From Rhodopseudomonas sp. P2A-2r (GTDB lineage Bacteria; Pseudomonadota; Alphaproteobacteria; Rhizobiales; Xanthobacteraceae), in the NCBI RefSeq assembly GCF_026015985.1, contig NZ_CP110389.1:3008001-3072000 (forward strand): a stretch of DNA of 64,000 nucleotides, read 5' to 3'. Positions 15,927 to 25,370 of this stretch are shown here, in pieces; within the stretch, counting starts at the first letter, position 1; every line of letters begins with the position of its first letter. The notes beneath the pieces are model-generated. The model had not been told where the DNA came from. It worked only from the letters and a program-made list of their open reading frames with translations, and did no database searches. The translations under genes and the position numbers were made by a program.

Positions 15927-16745
15927 TTGATCAACCGCCGCCAGACCCTCGGCCTGCTTGCCGCTGCGACCGCTATGCCGTCGCGCGCCTTCGCCCATGT
16001 CGCGCCACAGCGCAGCGAGATACGCGACAGTCTCGCCAAGCGCTTCGCCGATGAGGGGACGGCCGGCACCTTCGTCGGCTACAGGACCGAGGACTACCTG
16101 ATCGTCGCCAGCGACAAGGAGCGTTCGGGCGAGGCGATGTTGCCGGCTTCCACCTTCAAGATTCCGAACTCGCTGATCGCCTTGGACACCGACGTGGTCG
16201 ACGATCCCGACAAGGACGTGTTCAAGTGGGACGGCGTCAAGCGCGACATCGCGGCATGGAATCAGGATCACACGCTACGGTCGGCGATCGCGGCATCCGC
16301 GGTGCCGGTCTATCAGGAGATCGCGCGACGCATCGGCGCCGAACGGATGCAGAAATATCTCAATGCATTCGACTACGGCAATTCCAACATCGGCGGCGGC
16401 ATCGACCAGTTCTGGCTGACCGGTGACTTGCGCATCGATCCAATGGAGCAGATGGATTTCATCGACCGGCTGCGCCGCGGCGTGCTGCCGGCGGCGGCGC
16501 GCAGCCAGCAACTGGTGCGCGACATCCTGCCGGTGGTGAAGGTCGGCGATGCCACCATCCGCTACAAGACCGGACTGCTGGGCGCCGAACTGGGCAAGCC
16601 CAGCCTCGGCTGGGTGGTGGGCTGGGCCGAGAAGGGCACCGAGCAAACCGTGTTCGCCCTGAACTGCGACGTCCGCGAGCCCAGGCACGTGGCCAGCCGA
16701 ATGACGCTGACGCAGCAGTGCCTGAGCGATATCGGCGCGATCTGA
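15927..16745 (+). CDS. Class D beta-lactamase with a twin-arginine-like signal
   Basis: About 272 residues from a TTG at 15927; an upstream TTG at 15903 is the alternative. The N-terminus INRRQTLGLLAAATAMPSRA resembles a Tat signal (two Arg, then hydrophobic core). All class D signatures are present: active-site Ser75 in STFK (75-78) with the Lys that becomes carbamylated, SAV at 124-126, YGN at 150-152, Trp163 in QFWL, and KTG at 214-216. Spacing between motifs is normal, so an active serine beta-lactamase hydrolysing penicillins and possibly oxacillin is expected. It follows the flagellar pair with no obvious functional link. No mobile element adjoins; it is probably intrinsic. Confidence 0.93.
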   Translation: MINRRQTLGLLAAATAMPSRAFAHVAPQRSEIRDSLAKRFADEGTAGTFVGYRTEDYLIVASDKERSGEAMLPASTFKIPNSLIALDTDVVDDPDKDVFKWDGVKRDIAAWNQDHTLRSAIAASAVPVYQEIARRIGAERMQKYLNAFDYGNSNIGGGIDQFWLTGDLRIDPMEQMDFIDRLRRGVLPAAARSQQLVRDILPVVKVGDATIRYKTGLLGAELGKPSLGWVVGWAEKGTEQTVFALNCDVREPRHVASRMTLTQQCLSDIGAI

Positions 16746-16759
16746 CGCACCGCGATCGC

Positions 16760-17182
16760 TCAGGCCTTGGCGGCGGCCTTGCCGATGCGGCCGAGGTGGG
16801 TGAAGCCGAAGCCGGTGGTATATTTCAGGCCGTAGCCGATCCCGCGGTCAAGGCCGATATGGGCCAGCCAGATCAGCGAGATCGAGCCGAAAATCGGCTC
16901 CGCCAACGCCAGTCCGACCAGCACCAGCAGCAGCGGCCCGATGGTGGCGTGCAGGGCGTTGTAGACGAAGGCGCCGATGCGGGGGCCGGCCAGATAACCG
17001 AGGAAGCTGAGGTCGGGCGCCAGGAAGAGCACCGCGTAAAGGGTCCACGGCGCACCGGAGATGAAGTAGAACAGCGTCGAGCCGATAAACAGCGCCACAC
17101 CTTCCCAGCGCAGCAGCGACAGCACGCCGCCGGTCGCAGCTCCGTTGATCTCGTTGGTCACGTTGGTCTCGCTATACGCCAT
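16760..17182 (-). CDS. DUF4260 family integral membrane protein
   Basis: A 140-residue protein. After a 20-residue hydrophilic start (MAYSETNVTNEINGAATGG) come about four hydrophobic segments: LSLLRWEGVALFIGSTLFYF, APWTLYAVLFLAPDLSFLGY, ATIGPLLLVLVGLALAEPIF, and SLIWLAHIGLDRGIGYGLKY. The LFLAPDLSFLGYLAGPRIGA and AHIGLDRGIGYGLKYTTGF blocks identify DUF4260, a small membrane family of unknown function. It is convergent with the beta-lactamase gene, 14 bases away, and stands alone. Confidence 0.88.
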   Translation of the reverse strand: MAYSETNVTNEINGAATGGVLSLLRWEGVALFIGSTLFYFISGAPWTLYAVLFLAPDLSFLGYLAGPRIGAFVYNALHATIGPLLLVLVGLALAEPIFGSISLIWLAHIGLDRGIGYGLKYTTGFGFTHLGRIGKAAAKA

Positions 17183-17248
17183 ATCGCCTGCTCCAAGTTT
17201 GGAACCGGCGTATAGGGCGAATCGCGCGGCAAAGCCATCGTCCTGCGA

Positions 17249-18232
17249 TCACTCCAGCTTGAGCACCTTGCGGACGAAATCGCCGACGGCGAGGCGCGCC
17301 GCCTGGGTGGCGGCGGCGTTGCCGCCCACATGAGGATTGAGCCGCACGCAGTCATCCTTGTAGGTGAACCGCTTGTCGGTGGCGGCATTGACCAGCGCGC
17401 CGCCGTCCGCCTCCTGGATCTTGCAGTCGCGCACGGACTGCGCACCGGTGGCCACCGTCACCGTGCCGACATTGAGTGGCGTGTCGAAGCCGTGCTGGGC
17501 GTCGGGATACTCGGTCAGCACCACGTCGTGTTTGGCGTCCTGCAACCGCTGCACGACGGCCTTGCAACTGGCCACCGGGTTATAGTCGTCAGGCATGCCG
17601 TGGAAGATCCGGATCGGCCGGTCCACCACGTCCGCGTCGGTGCGGTAGGTCGTGCCGCAGTCCGGGTAGAAGGGAATGTAGGCGGCAAACTGCAATCCCG
17701 ACCTGTTCCAAAGCTTCTGGAAGCGCGCGACGCTGGCATAGAGCACGGCCTGGCCGCCCCGCGAAAATCCCATCAGGATGATCCGGTCCGGATCGACGCG
17801 CGGGTGTTTGGCGAGAATGTCGAGGGTGCGGTAGATATCGATGATGAAATTGAGCCGGCCGAGTTGCGCCTGATCGGTATTGACCGAAGTGAGGCCGCGG
17901 CCGGTGAAGCCGTCGATCACGAAAGTCGAGATGCCCATGGCGTTGAACTGCTGGGTCCACGGCTCCACATTCGGGCCGACGCCGCCGGAGCCGTGCATCA
18001 GTACGATCACCGGCATTCGACCGGTGCCTTGCGCGACACGGAATTCCCCGGTCACGGTGACCGGCTTGCCATTGCCGTCGCCGCTGAGAAACTGCTGGTC
18101 GGACAGGGTCAGCGACGGGATCGGATGCAGTTCGACCCGGGCCGCGATCTGTCTGGACGAGGGCTCCTGGGCGGAAGCGGGAAGCCAGCTCAGCAGCAGG
18201 GCCGCTGCGATCGCTGCGTAGGCGTGGCGCAT
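17249..18232 (-). CDS. Secreted dienelactone-hydrolase-like alpha/beta hydrolase
   Basis: About 327 residues from MRHAYAAIAAALLLSW at 18232, five codons inside the longest frame, chosen because it begins the signal peptide (cleavage near PASAQ). The hydrolase domain shows VIVLMHGSGGVGPNVEPW (oxyanion region), the nucleophile elbow ILMGFSRGGQAVLYAS, the acid in IFHGMPDDYNPVASC, and the His in YPDAQHGFDTPL. The G-x-S-x-G motif is GFSRG. This matches the DLH branch, periplasmic by signal. Four or more Cys in the second half may form disulfides. Substrate unknown. Confidence 0.87.
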   Translation of the reverse strand: MRHAYAAIAAALLLSWLPASAQEPSSRQIAARVELHPIPSLTLSDQQFLSGDGNGKPVTVTGEFRVAQGTGRMPVIVLMHGSGGVGPNVEPWTQQFNAMGISTFVIDGFTGRGLTSVNTDQAQLGRLNFIIDIYRTLDILAKHPRVDPDRIILMGFSRGGQAVLYASVARFQKLWNRSGLQFAAYIPFYPDCGTTYRTDADVVDRPIRIFHGMPDDYNPVASCKAVVQRLQDAKHDVVLTEYPDAQHGFDTPLNVGTVTVATGAQSVRDCKIQEADGGALVNAATDKRFTYKDDCVRLNPHVGGNAAATQAARLAVGDFVRKVLKLE

Positions 18233-18433
18233 CGGGGAATCCTCCATTTTAGCTCGTCCGGCGCAATGGTGCGGCCGGCGGCGATTTGGCCGCCATTGAG
18301 CGGGGCCGCCGCTGCGCTGTCAATTGCCGGGCCGGGCGGGTCGCCGAATAGGGCATTTTCCAGCCCGTGCAACGCATGCTAGACAGCAGCCAACCACGAA
18401 ACGGCAGGGCCCGCGCGGCCATTGGGGACTCGC

Positions 18434-19966
18434 ATGAAAGACATCCTGGACACCCTCGAAGACCGTCGTGCCGGCGCCAAGCTGGGCGGCGGCGAGAAGC
18501 GCATCGAGTCGCAGCATGCCAAGGGCAAGCTGACGGCGCGGGAGCGCATCGAGCTGTTGCTCGACAAGGGGTCGTTCGAGGAGTTCGACATGTTCGTCGA
18601 GCACCGCTCGGTCGAATTCGGGATGGAGAAGTCGAAGATCCCCGGCGACGGCGTGGTCACCGGCTGGGGCACCGTCAACGGCCGCAAGACCTTCGTCTTC
18701 GCCAAGGATTTTACCGTGTTCGGCGGTTCGCTCTCCGAGACCCACGCGCAGAAAATCGTCAAGATCCAGGACATGGCGATGAAAGCCCGTGCGCCGATCA
18801 TCGGGCTGTACGACGCCGGCGGCGCGCGCATCCAGGAAGGCGTCGCGGCGCTCGCGGGCTATTCCTACGTGTTCCGTCGCAATGTGCAGGCGTCCGGCGT
18901 GATACCGCAGATCTCGGTCATCATGGGGCCGTGCGCCGGCGGCGATGTCTATTCGCCGGCCATGACCGACTTCATCTTCATGGTGAAGAACACCAGCTAC
19001 ATGTTCGTTACCGGTCCGGATGTGGTGAAGACCGTCACCAACGAGGTGGTCACAGCGGAAGAGCTCGGCGGCGCCAGCGTGCACGCGACGCGCTCCTCGA
19101 TCGCCGACGGCGCGTTCGAGAACGACGTCGAGACGCTGCTGCAGATGCGCCGGCTGATCGACTTCCTGCCGGCCAACAACATGTCGGGCGTGCCGGAATG
19201 GCCGAGCTTCGACGACATCGAGCGCGTCGACTACTCGCTGGACACGCTGATCCCCGACAATCCCAACAAGCCCTACGACATCAAGGAGCTGATCCTGAAA
19301 GTCGTGGACGAGGGCGACTTCTTCGAGATCGCCGAGACCTTCGCCAAGAACATCGTCACCGGATTCGGCCGCATCGCCGGCAAGACCGTGGGCTTCGTCG
19401 CCAACCAGCCGATGGTGCTGGCCGGCGTGCTCGACTCTGACGCTTCGCGCAAGGCGGCGCGCTTCGTGCGCTTCTGCGACGCCTTCAACATTCCCATTGT
19501 CACCTTCGTCGACGTGCCGGGCTTCCTGCCGGGCACCGCGCAGGAATATGGCGGCCTGATCAAGCACGGCGCCAAGCTCTTGTTCGCCTACAGCCAGTGC
19601 ACCGTGCCTCTCGTCACGGTCATCACGCGAAAAGCCTATGGCGGCGCGTTCGACGTGATGGCCTCGAAGGAAATCGGCGCCGACATGAACTACGCCTGGC
19701 CGACCGCGCAGATCGCCGTGATGGGTGCCAAGGGCGCGGTGGAGATCATCTTCCGCCAGGACATCGGCGATGCCGAAAAAATCGCGGCGCGCACCAAGGA
19801 ATACGAGGACCGCTTCCTGTCTCCCTTCGTCGCCGCCGAACGCGGCTACATCGACGACGTCATCATGCCGCACTCCACCCGCCGCCGCATCGCCCGCGCG
19901 CTGGCGATGCTGAAGGACAAGGCGGTGGATGTGCCGATGAAGAAGCACGACAACATGCCGTTGTGA
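18434..19966 (+). CDS. pccB: Propionyl-CoA carboxylase beta chain
   Basis: A 510-residue carboxyltransferase subunit. With the biotin-carrying alpha subunit it converts propionyl-CoA to methylmalonyl-CoA. The start [20 protein letters not shown] at 18434 gives the standard N-terminus. Conserved blocks: [40 protein letters not shown], the acyl-CoA oxyanion loop [38 protein letters not shown], and in the C-terminal half [39 protein letters not shown] and [12 protein letters not shown]. No alpha subunit is in the window directly after it, so pccA is elsewhere or beyond the genes that intervene. Confidence 0.95.
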   Translation: MKDILDTLEDRRAGAKLGGGEKRIESQHAKGKLTARERIELLLDKGSFEEFDMFVEHRSVEFGMEKSKIPGDGVVTGWGTVNGRKTFVFAKDFTVFGGSLSETHAQKIVKIQDMAMKARAPIIGLYDAGGARIQEGVAALAGYSYVFRRNVQASGVIPQISVIMGPCAGGDVYSPAMTDFIFMVKNTSYMFVTGPDVVKTVTNEVVTAEELGGASVHATRSSIADGAFENDVETLLQMRRLIDFLPANNMSGVPEWPSFDDIERVDYSLDTLIPDNPNKPYDIKELILKVVDEGDFFEIAETFAKNIVTGFGRIAGKTVGFVANQPMVLAGVLDSDASRKAARFVRFCDAFNIPIVTFVDVPGFLPGTAQEYGGLIKHGAKLLFAYSQCTVPLVTVITRKAYGGAFDVMASKEIGADMNYAWPTAQIAVMGAKGAVEIIFRQDIGDAEKIAARTKEYEDRFLSPFVAAERGYIDDVIMPHSTRRRIARALAMLKDKAVDVPMKKHDNMPL

Positions 19967-20008
19967 GTCGTTAGGTGCCATCGGGGGCTGGCTGCACCTG
20001 GAGGGTAG

Positions 20009-20245
20009 ATGCCGACGGTTTTGCGATGGGGACCGTATCGCGCCTTCTTCTATTCTGCGGATGGCGCAGAGCCAGCGCACGTGCACGTCCGCAGCGGAGA
20101 CATGGAAGTGAAATTTTGGCTTCACGACCTGACAGTTGCCGTCAACATTGGCTTCCGGCCGCACGAGATTGGCGGTATCATCCGTCATCTTCGTATGCAT
20201 CAAGCCGACCTTATGGATGCGTGGAATGAGCACTTTGGAAATTGA
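20009..20245 (+). CDS. DUF4160 domain protein
   Basis: A 78-residue protein: MPTVLRWGPYRAFFYSADGA, then EPAHVHVRSGDMEVKFWLHD, ending LRMHQADLMDAWNEHFGN. The RxxFYSxDxxEPxHVHV block defines DUF4160. Genes of this family are almost always paired with a DUF2442 gene, as here, and the pair is often treated as a toxin-antitoxin-like module; no activity is established. Its 3' end overlaps the next gene by 20 bases. Confidence 0.9.
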   Translation: MPTVLRWGPYRAFFYSADGAEPAHVHVRSGDMEVKFWLHDLTVAVNIGFRPHEIGGIIRHLRMHQADLMDAWNEHFGN

Positions 20246-20483
20246 TGTTGGCGATCTTCGAGCACGGTCGGTCGAATGCACTACGACGGAGTTGATCGTG
20301 ACCTTGCGCGATGGTCGCAGGATCGCGACGCCGCTCGCCTGGTACCCGCGCCTCGATCAGGCGTCGCCTGCGCAGCGCGCCAACTACGAGATCATGCCGA
20401 TGGGTATTCACTGGCCCGAGATTGACGAGGACCTGAGCATCGCTGGGATGCTGCAGGGAAAATCGGCGATTTCGGCAAGGTAA
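20226..20483 (+). CDS. DUF2442 domain protein
   Basis: An 85-residue protein starting MSTLEIDVGDLRARSVECTT at 20226, inside the end of the DUF4160 gene. The DUF2442 core is LIVTLRDGRRIATPLAWYPR ... NYEIMPMGIHWPEIDEDLSI, and the C-terminus is GMLQGKSAISAR. The small overlap implies coupled translation with its partner. Some DUF2442 proteins are DNA-binding-like; any role as antidote or repressor is speculation. Confidence 0.88.
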   Translation: MSTLEIDVGDLRARSVECTTTELIVTLRDGRRIATPLAWYPRLDQASPAQRANYEIMPMGIHWPEIDEDLSIAGMLQGKSAISAR

Positions 20484-20694
20484 CCAAGTCAGCGTAGCCG
20501 GGACGAGCGAAGCGACATCCGGGTTTAAAACACGACCCATCAAGTCCCGCATATCACCTTCGCTGATGCGGGCCTCGGACTCACACGGCATTGCGGGTTC
20601 CCAACGCGGTGGCGACAATGCGTGGGAAGCAGCCGGCGCGGCGGTCCGTCGGTTTCGTGCTACAGAGTGCATTCATCCACTCTGGTCGATTCTC
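20484..20694. repeat. Intergenic region with a short palindromic repeat
   Basis: Positions about 20493-20522 (AGCCGGGACGAGCGAAGCGA then CATCCGGG) form a short REP-like hairpin related in style to family A. The remainder, up to the TRIC gene, shows no further gene; the bases before 20695 should carry that gene's promoter. Confidence 0.5.
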
Positions 20695-21327
20695 ATGCCG
20701 CATACCGAAGCACTGCTGTTTCCGCTGGCGATGATTGCGCTGGTGGCCGAGGCCATGACGGCGGCGCTGGCCGCCGGGCGTCGCAAGATGGACTGGCTCG
20801 GCGTCGCCATGCTCGGCTGCATCACCGCGCTCGGGGGCGGTTCGGTGCGTGACGTTCTGCTCGGTCACCATCCGCTGTGGTGGGTCGACAGCCCGTACCT
20901 TCTGCTGGTGACCGGCGGCGCTGCGCTGCTGACCATCGGCCTTGCCCGTTTCGTGCATCGCTTCCATGCGATCTTTCTGCTGCTCGACGCCATCGGCCTT
21001 GTGGTCTTCACCATCATGGGGTGCAACATCGCGCTGGGCATGAACCAGCCGCTGCTGATCGTGGTGGTCGCCGGCATGATCACCGGCTGCGTCGGCGGGG
21101 TGCTCCGCGACGTGCTGTGCAACGACGTGCCGCTGCTGTTTCGCAGCGAGCTCTATGCCAGCGTGTCGATCGTCACCGGGCTATTGTATATCGGCGGCAT
21201 CAAGCTGCAGGTCAGCCCGGATCTCGTCATCGCCGCGGCCTTCGCGGTCGGGCTGACATTCCGGTTGCTCGCGATCCGGCTCAAACTAGAAATGCCTAAA
21301 TTCGTCTATGACAGCGACAACGCGTAG
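20695..21327 (+). CDS. TRIC cation channel family protein (UPF0126/YicG type)
   Basis: A 210-residue membrane protein with seven hydrophobic segments arranged as two repeated halves. Each half bears the glycine-rich signature: LGGGSVRDVLLGHHPLWWVD in the first, GCVGGVLRDVLCNDVPLLFR in the second. This GGxxRDxL pattern defines bacterial TRIC channels, which form trimeric potassium-selective pores. The start at 20695 gives MPHTEALLFPLAMIALVAEA, the first helix; an upstream in-frame start would add a basic non-membrane tail and is less likely. Monocistronic. Confidence 0.92.
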   Translation: MPHTEALLFPLAMIALVAEAMTAALAAGRRKMDWLGVAMLGCITALGGGSVRDVLLGHHPLWWVDSPYLLLVTGGAALLTIGLARFVHRFHAIFLLLDAIGLVVFTIMGCNIALGMNQPLLIVVVAGMITGCVGGVLRDVLCNDVPLLFRSELYASVSIVTGLLYIGGIKLQVSPDLVIAAAFAVGLTFRLLAIRLKLEMPKFVYDSDNA

Positions 21328-21550
21328 GGCGTTCTGACGCCCTGTCGTCCGGCGGTGGCGCAGCGCGCGATGGTGTTCGCCTTCGGTATGAACCTTCGGT
21401 CGGCAGGGGCGACCAATCGGGATCGCGCCGAACGATGCCGTTCGGTGCAATCCCGCGCCAATTACCCGAAGGTCTGCCGTGCCCTGTTCCATGTCAGTGT
21501 TTGCGACACCCACAAACCGCGAGCCCGTCCGGCGGGGACGTGAGCTGCGA

Positions 21551-21838
21551 ATGGCAGCGATGATGGCGATCCTGGCCGGCACGACGGCGGCGCCGCCGGC
21601 GGGGGCCTATAGCTGCGCGGTATCGCCGGCAAAGGATTCAGTGATCGTCAAGACCGACAATGAATCTACCCGGCCGGTCACCTGCAAGGTCGAGTGCCGC
21701 TTCACCACGCCCGCGGGCACCGAGACGGTCTCGTGCAGCCAGCAGATTCCGCCGGGCGCCAAGGGCTGGTATGTCTGCCTGCGGCCGATCGAAGGCCAAG
21801 CCGCGCAGTTTGCCGGCGGCAGCGAGAGCTGCAGATAG
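21551..21838 (+). CDS. Small secreted cysteine-containing protein of unknown function
   Basis: A 95-residue protein from the ATG at 21551 (MAAMMAILAGTTAAPPAGAY), with a short signal peptide cleaved near AGA. The mature part SCAVSPAKDSVIVKTDNEST ... CKVECRFTTPAGTETVSC ... WYVCLRPIEG ... SESCR has six cysteines, suggesting three disulfides and a compact beta-rich fold. A longer in-frame start exists but adds a basic region that would spoil the signal. No family recognised. A clear terminator follows. Confidence 0.68.
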   Translation: MAAMMAILAGTTAAPPAGAYSCAVSPAKDSVIVKTDNESTRPVTCKVECRFTTPAGTETVSCSQQIPPGAKGWYVCLRPIEGQAAQFAGGSESCR

Positions 21839-21855
21839 CCGGCATGGATGCGCAC

Positions 21856-21880
21856 AAAAACCCCGCGTGAGCGGGGTTTT
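21856..21880. terminator. Bidirectional rho-independent terminator
   Basis: AAAAACCCCGC (21856-21866), loop GTGA, GCGGGGTTTT (21871-21880). A perfect GC stem flanked by A-run and T-run works for both convergent genes, the secreted protein on the left and the GCG_CRPN-type protein on the right. Confidence 0.92.
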
Positions 21881-21901
21881 CCGTGTTCGGATTCGCGCCG
21901 C

Positions 21902-22183
21902 TCAGTAGTGACGGCCGTGGCGGTAGACGTAGCCCGGCCGGTAGCCGCGGCCGGGACGCACCACGACCACCGGCGCCGGGCGGCGCACCACCACAACCGG
22001 ACCGCGTCCCATCGGGCGGCAACGGCCCATCGGTCCGCGCGCCCAGCCGGGGCCGCAGCCCTGCGCCACCTGAATCACGGCGGCGGTGTCGGCGGCGTTC
22101 AACGGCGCGAGCGGCATGGCGCTGGCTGCGCCGAGTCCGCCGACGGTGGCGGCGAACAACGCCGCGGCAAAGAGCTTCTTCAT
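21902..22183 (-). CDS. Small secreted GCG_CRPN-type protein
   Basis: 93 residues from MKKLFAAALFAATVGG at 22183, with a Sec signal ending near ASA. The middle reads AAVIQVAQGCGPGWARGPMG and RCRPMGRG, matching the GCG...CRP prefix described for short Bradyrhizobium-type proteins. The C-terminus is a Val/Arg/Pro/Gly/Tyr-rich tail (PVVVVRRPAPVVVVRPG, YRPGYVYRHGRHY). An upstream ATG four codons earlier (MEET) is the alternative start. Function unknown; the basic, Tyr-rich tail suggests an envelope-associated role. Confidence 0.72.
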   Translation of the reverse strand: MKKLFAAALFAATVGGLGAASAMPLAPLNAADTAAVIQVAQGCGPGWARGPMGRCRPMGRGPVVVVRRPAPVVVVRPGRGYRPGYVYRHGRHY

Positions 22184-22360
22184 GGTTTCCTCCATTGGCC
22201 GCGTGGCGGCACTGCAAACGAAACGCCCGCGATCGTGTCGGTGCGTGGCGAAGGTCCGGACGTCGGTCAGCCTTCACGTACTATCGCAGATAACTGATTC
22301 TGCCTGAATACGGGATGAATATACCGACGTGCGTCCGACCCGTCCGCGCTGCAATTTTCG

Positions 22361-23368
22361 CTATTTGCTCGCCAGGAACGCCAGCATCAGCTCGTTGAAT
22401 TTCGGTGCGGCATCGAGAAACACCAGATGTCCGGCGTCGGGGAGCACCTCGGCCCTGGCCTTGGGCATCTGCGCGGCAAGCGCTTTGGCCAGATCGGCGT
22501 TCTGGCCCATCTTCGGCCGCAATGCCTCGGGCGCGTTGGGCTTGCCCGGTGCGTTGTGGTCGTCGGCACCCATGATGAACAGGGTCGGTTGCGCGATGAG
22601 CGGGATCTCGTGAACCACCGGCTCGCGATAGATCATTTGCGCCGAGCTCGCGAAGGCCCGCAGCCAGCGCGGATAGTCGGCCGCGCCCTTGATGTTGAAT
22701 CGCGCGTCGATGAACGGCGTCACCTGGTCCGGCTGCAGCTTCAGCGCGTAATTGACCTCCAGCTGCTTGCGGTACGCCTCGGCGGTGAGTTTGTCCTCGG
22801 TCTCGATGATCTTCTCGGTAGGTGTCGGCGGCACGTAGAGGCGGTAGTCCTCGAGGCCGATCGGCGCGGCCAGCAGCAGGTGATCCACATTGTCGGGATT
22901 GGCGCGTGCCAGGCGCACGCCGAGCATACCGCCCAGCGAATGCGCGACGATGTCGAACTGCGGAATGGCCAGAAAGTTCATCAGGGCCATCGTGTTGCGC
23001 GCCAGCGTGTCGAAATGCAGGTCGCCCGCGGGCTTCGAGGATTTGCCGAAGCCGACCTGGTCCGGCACGACGACGCGGTAGCCCGCGTCGCTGAGCACGG
23101 CGATCACCGGCGCCCAGTAGCTCGACGGGAAGTTGCGGCCGTGCAGCAGCAGAACGGTGTGGCCGTTGGGCTTCGCCGTCGGCCTCACGTCCATATAGGC
23201 CATGTTGAGCTGCTCGCCGTCATTGACGACCGGCAGCATCTTGACGGGGTAGGGATAGGCGAAACCCTCGAGGCCGATGCCGTAGGGTTCACGCGCGATC
23301 GGCTCGGCGCCATGGGCAAAAGAGAGTGGAAGCGTGGCGAGCAGGGCGGACAGCAGCAGGCGTTTCAT
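22361..23368 (-). CDS. Secreted alpha/beta hydrolase
   Basis: 335 residues from MKRLLLSALLATLPLSFAHG at 23368, a signal peptide. The fold shows HTVLLLHGRNFPSSYWAPVI (oxyanion HG), VVVPDQVGFGKSSKP, the nucleophile elbow FDIVAHSLGGMLGVRLARA, the acid in LFIMGADDHNAPGKP, and the His in VLPDAGHLVFLDAAPKFNEL. Ser-Asp-His are therefore complete. The lid region (about 170-240) carries PTPTEKIIETEDKLTAEAY. Substrate cannot be inferred; epoxide hydrolase or haloperoxidase-like enzymes share this layout. It stands alone upstream of the sulfation operon. Confidence 0.88.
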   Translation of the reverse strand: MKRLLLSALLATLPLSFAHGAEPIAREPYGIGLEGFAYPYPVKMLPVVNDGEQLNMAYMDVRPTAKPNGHTVLLLHGRNFPSSYWAPVIAVLSDAGYRVVVPDQVGFGKSSKPAGDLHFDTLARNTMALMNFLAIPQFDIVAHSLGGMLGVRLARANPDNVDHLLLAAPIGLEDYRLYVPPTPTEKIIETEDKLTAEAYRKQLEVNYALKLQPDQVTPFIDARFNIKGAADYPRWLRAFASSAQMIYREPVVHEIPLIAQPTLFIMGADDHNAPGKPNAPEALRPKMGQNADLAKALAAQMPKARAEVLPDAGHLVFLDAAPKFNELMLAFLASK

Positions 23369-23478
23369 CGGGGAACATCCGGTTGGCAATTGATGCGCCT
23401 GCTTGGTGCCTGCTTGTGGCGAAGGTAAGGTGAGAGCTCCTCACGTTTCGGGGATGCAGCCGTGCAGCGGCGAGGCCA

Positions 23479-25370
23479 CTACACGTAGCGATGGTCCTGC
23501 AGATAGGCCATGATGCGCTCGCAGGCGGCTTCCGCCGAGAGCGCCGCGGTGTCGAGCACGATCTCCGGTTGTTCCGGCGCCTCATAGGGCGAGTCGATGC
23601 CCGTAAAATTCGGCAGCTGGCCGGCGCGGGCGCGGTGATACAGGCCTTTGGGGTCGCGGCGTTCGCATTCGTCGAGCGGCGTCGCGACATGGATCTCGAT
23701 GAATTCGCCTGCAGCAAGGCGGCTACGCGCCATGTCGCGCTCGCTGCGGAACGGCGAGATCAGCGACACCAGCACGATCATGCCGGCATCGATGAACAGC
23801 TTTGCAACCTCGGCGACGCGGCGGATGTTCTCGACCCTTGCTTCCGCGGTGAAGCCGAGATCGTTGTTGAGGCCGTGGCGAAGATTGTCGCCGTCAAGCA
23901 AATAGGCGTGGCGGCCGAGTTCGCACAGCCTGCGGTCGACCAGATTGGCGATCGACGACTTGCCGGCGCCGCTGAGGCCGGTCAGCCAGAGCACGCAGGG
24001 TTTCTGCTGCTTGAGGCGGGCGCGTACGGTCTTGTCGACATCCAGCGTCTGCCACTGGATGTTGCTGGCGCGGCGCAGCGCGAAATCGATGATCCCGCTG
24101 CCGCGGTGCAATGGCTGATCGGATCGATCAGGATGAAACTGCCGAGCGCGCGATCGTCGGCATAGGCCTCGCACACCAGCGGCCTGTCGAGGCTGAGATT
24201 GACACAGCCGATCTTGTTGGCGGCCAGCGTGGTGGCCGCCTGATGCTCCATGGTGTCGATGGCCACGCTGTGCTTCAGCGTGGTGATCACCGCGCCGGTG
24301 GTGGCGCTGCCGCATTTCAGGATATAGCGACGACCAGGCAGCAGGACGGCGTCGTCGAACCACACCAGATGCGCGGAGAACTGGTCCGACACCAGCGGCG
24401 GCGCACCGGACGTCAGCACGTCGCCGCGGCTGACGTCGACCTCGTCGGCCAGCACCAGCGTCACCGATTGTCCGGCCACGGCCGCGTCAAGATCGCCGTC
24501 GGCCGTCACGATGCGGGCGATGTGGCTGCGGCGGTCCGACGGCTGCACCGTCACCGCGTCGCCGCGCTGCACCGTGCCGTTGGCGATACGGCCGCTGAAA
24601 CCACGAAACTCCGCATGGGGCCGATTCACCCACTGCACCGGAAAGCGCATCGGCCGGCTTGCGACATCGCCGGAGACATCGACGGTCTCCAGATGTGCCA
24701 TGATCGTGGGGCCGGTGTACCAGGGCATCCGCGCGCTCGGCGTAAAAATGTTGTCGCCGTCGCGCGCCGCCACCGGGATGCACTGCACGTGGGCAATGCC
24801 GAGCTTTTCCGCGAGCAGGCGATATTCGACGGCGATCTCGGTGAAGCGATCCTCGTCGAACCCGACCAGATCCATCTTGTTCACCGCAAGTACCACGTGG
24901 CGGATACCGAACAGGCCGAGGATATGGCTGTGGCGGCGGGTCTGGGTGATGACGCCCTTGCGGGCATCGATCAGCACCACAGCCAGTTCGGCGTGCGAGG
25001 CGCCGGTGGCCATGTTGCGGGTGTACTGGACGTGGCCCGGCGTATCGGCGACCACGAAGCGGCGCCGGGCGGTGCCGAAAAAGCGATAGGCGACGTCGAT
25101 GGTGATGCCTTGCTCGCGCTCGGCCTGCAGGCCGTCCACCAGCAGCGCGAAATCCAGCGCTCCGCTGCTGCCTGCGATATTGCTCTCGGCCTCGAGCGCG
25201 CTGAGCTGGTCGTCAAGCAGCAGTTTGGAATCGTACAGCAGCCGGCCGACCAGCGTGCTCTTGCCGTCGTCGACGCTGCCGCAGGTGACGAAGCGAAGGG
25301 TCGGGCGGTCGCCATGGTCGAAGTGCAGCGCGTCGAGCGCGCGGTCGAGCGGCTCATCGGTCATGGTCAT
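23479..25370 (-). pseudogene. cysNC: Bifunctional sulfate adenylyltransferase subunit 1 / APS kinase (CysNC), frameshifted
   Basis: The CysN GTPase begins at 25370 ([20 protein letters not shown]) with G1 CGSVDDGKSTLVGRLLYDSK, G3 DTPGHVQYTRNMA and G4 NKMD. The APS-kinase half reads in another frame to 23479: LWLTGLSGAGKSSIANLVDR (Walker A), YLLDGDNLRHGLNNDLGFT, then DECERRDPKGLYHRARAG. One base missing from the CCC run at 24094-24096 (GGG in coding sense) separates them; restoring it joins AAAG to IIDFALRRASNIQW. A normal fused CysNC of about 630 residues results. It would make APS with CysD, then phosphorylate it to PAPS. The frameshift may be a sequencing error. Last gene of a four-gene operon. 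Confidence 0.9.
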
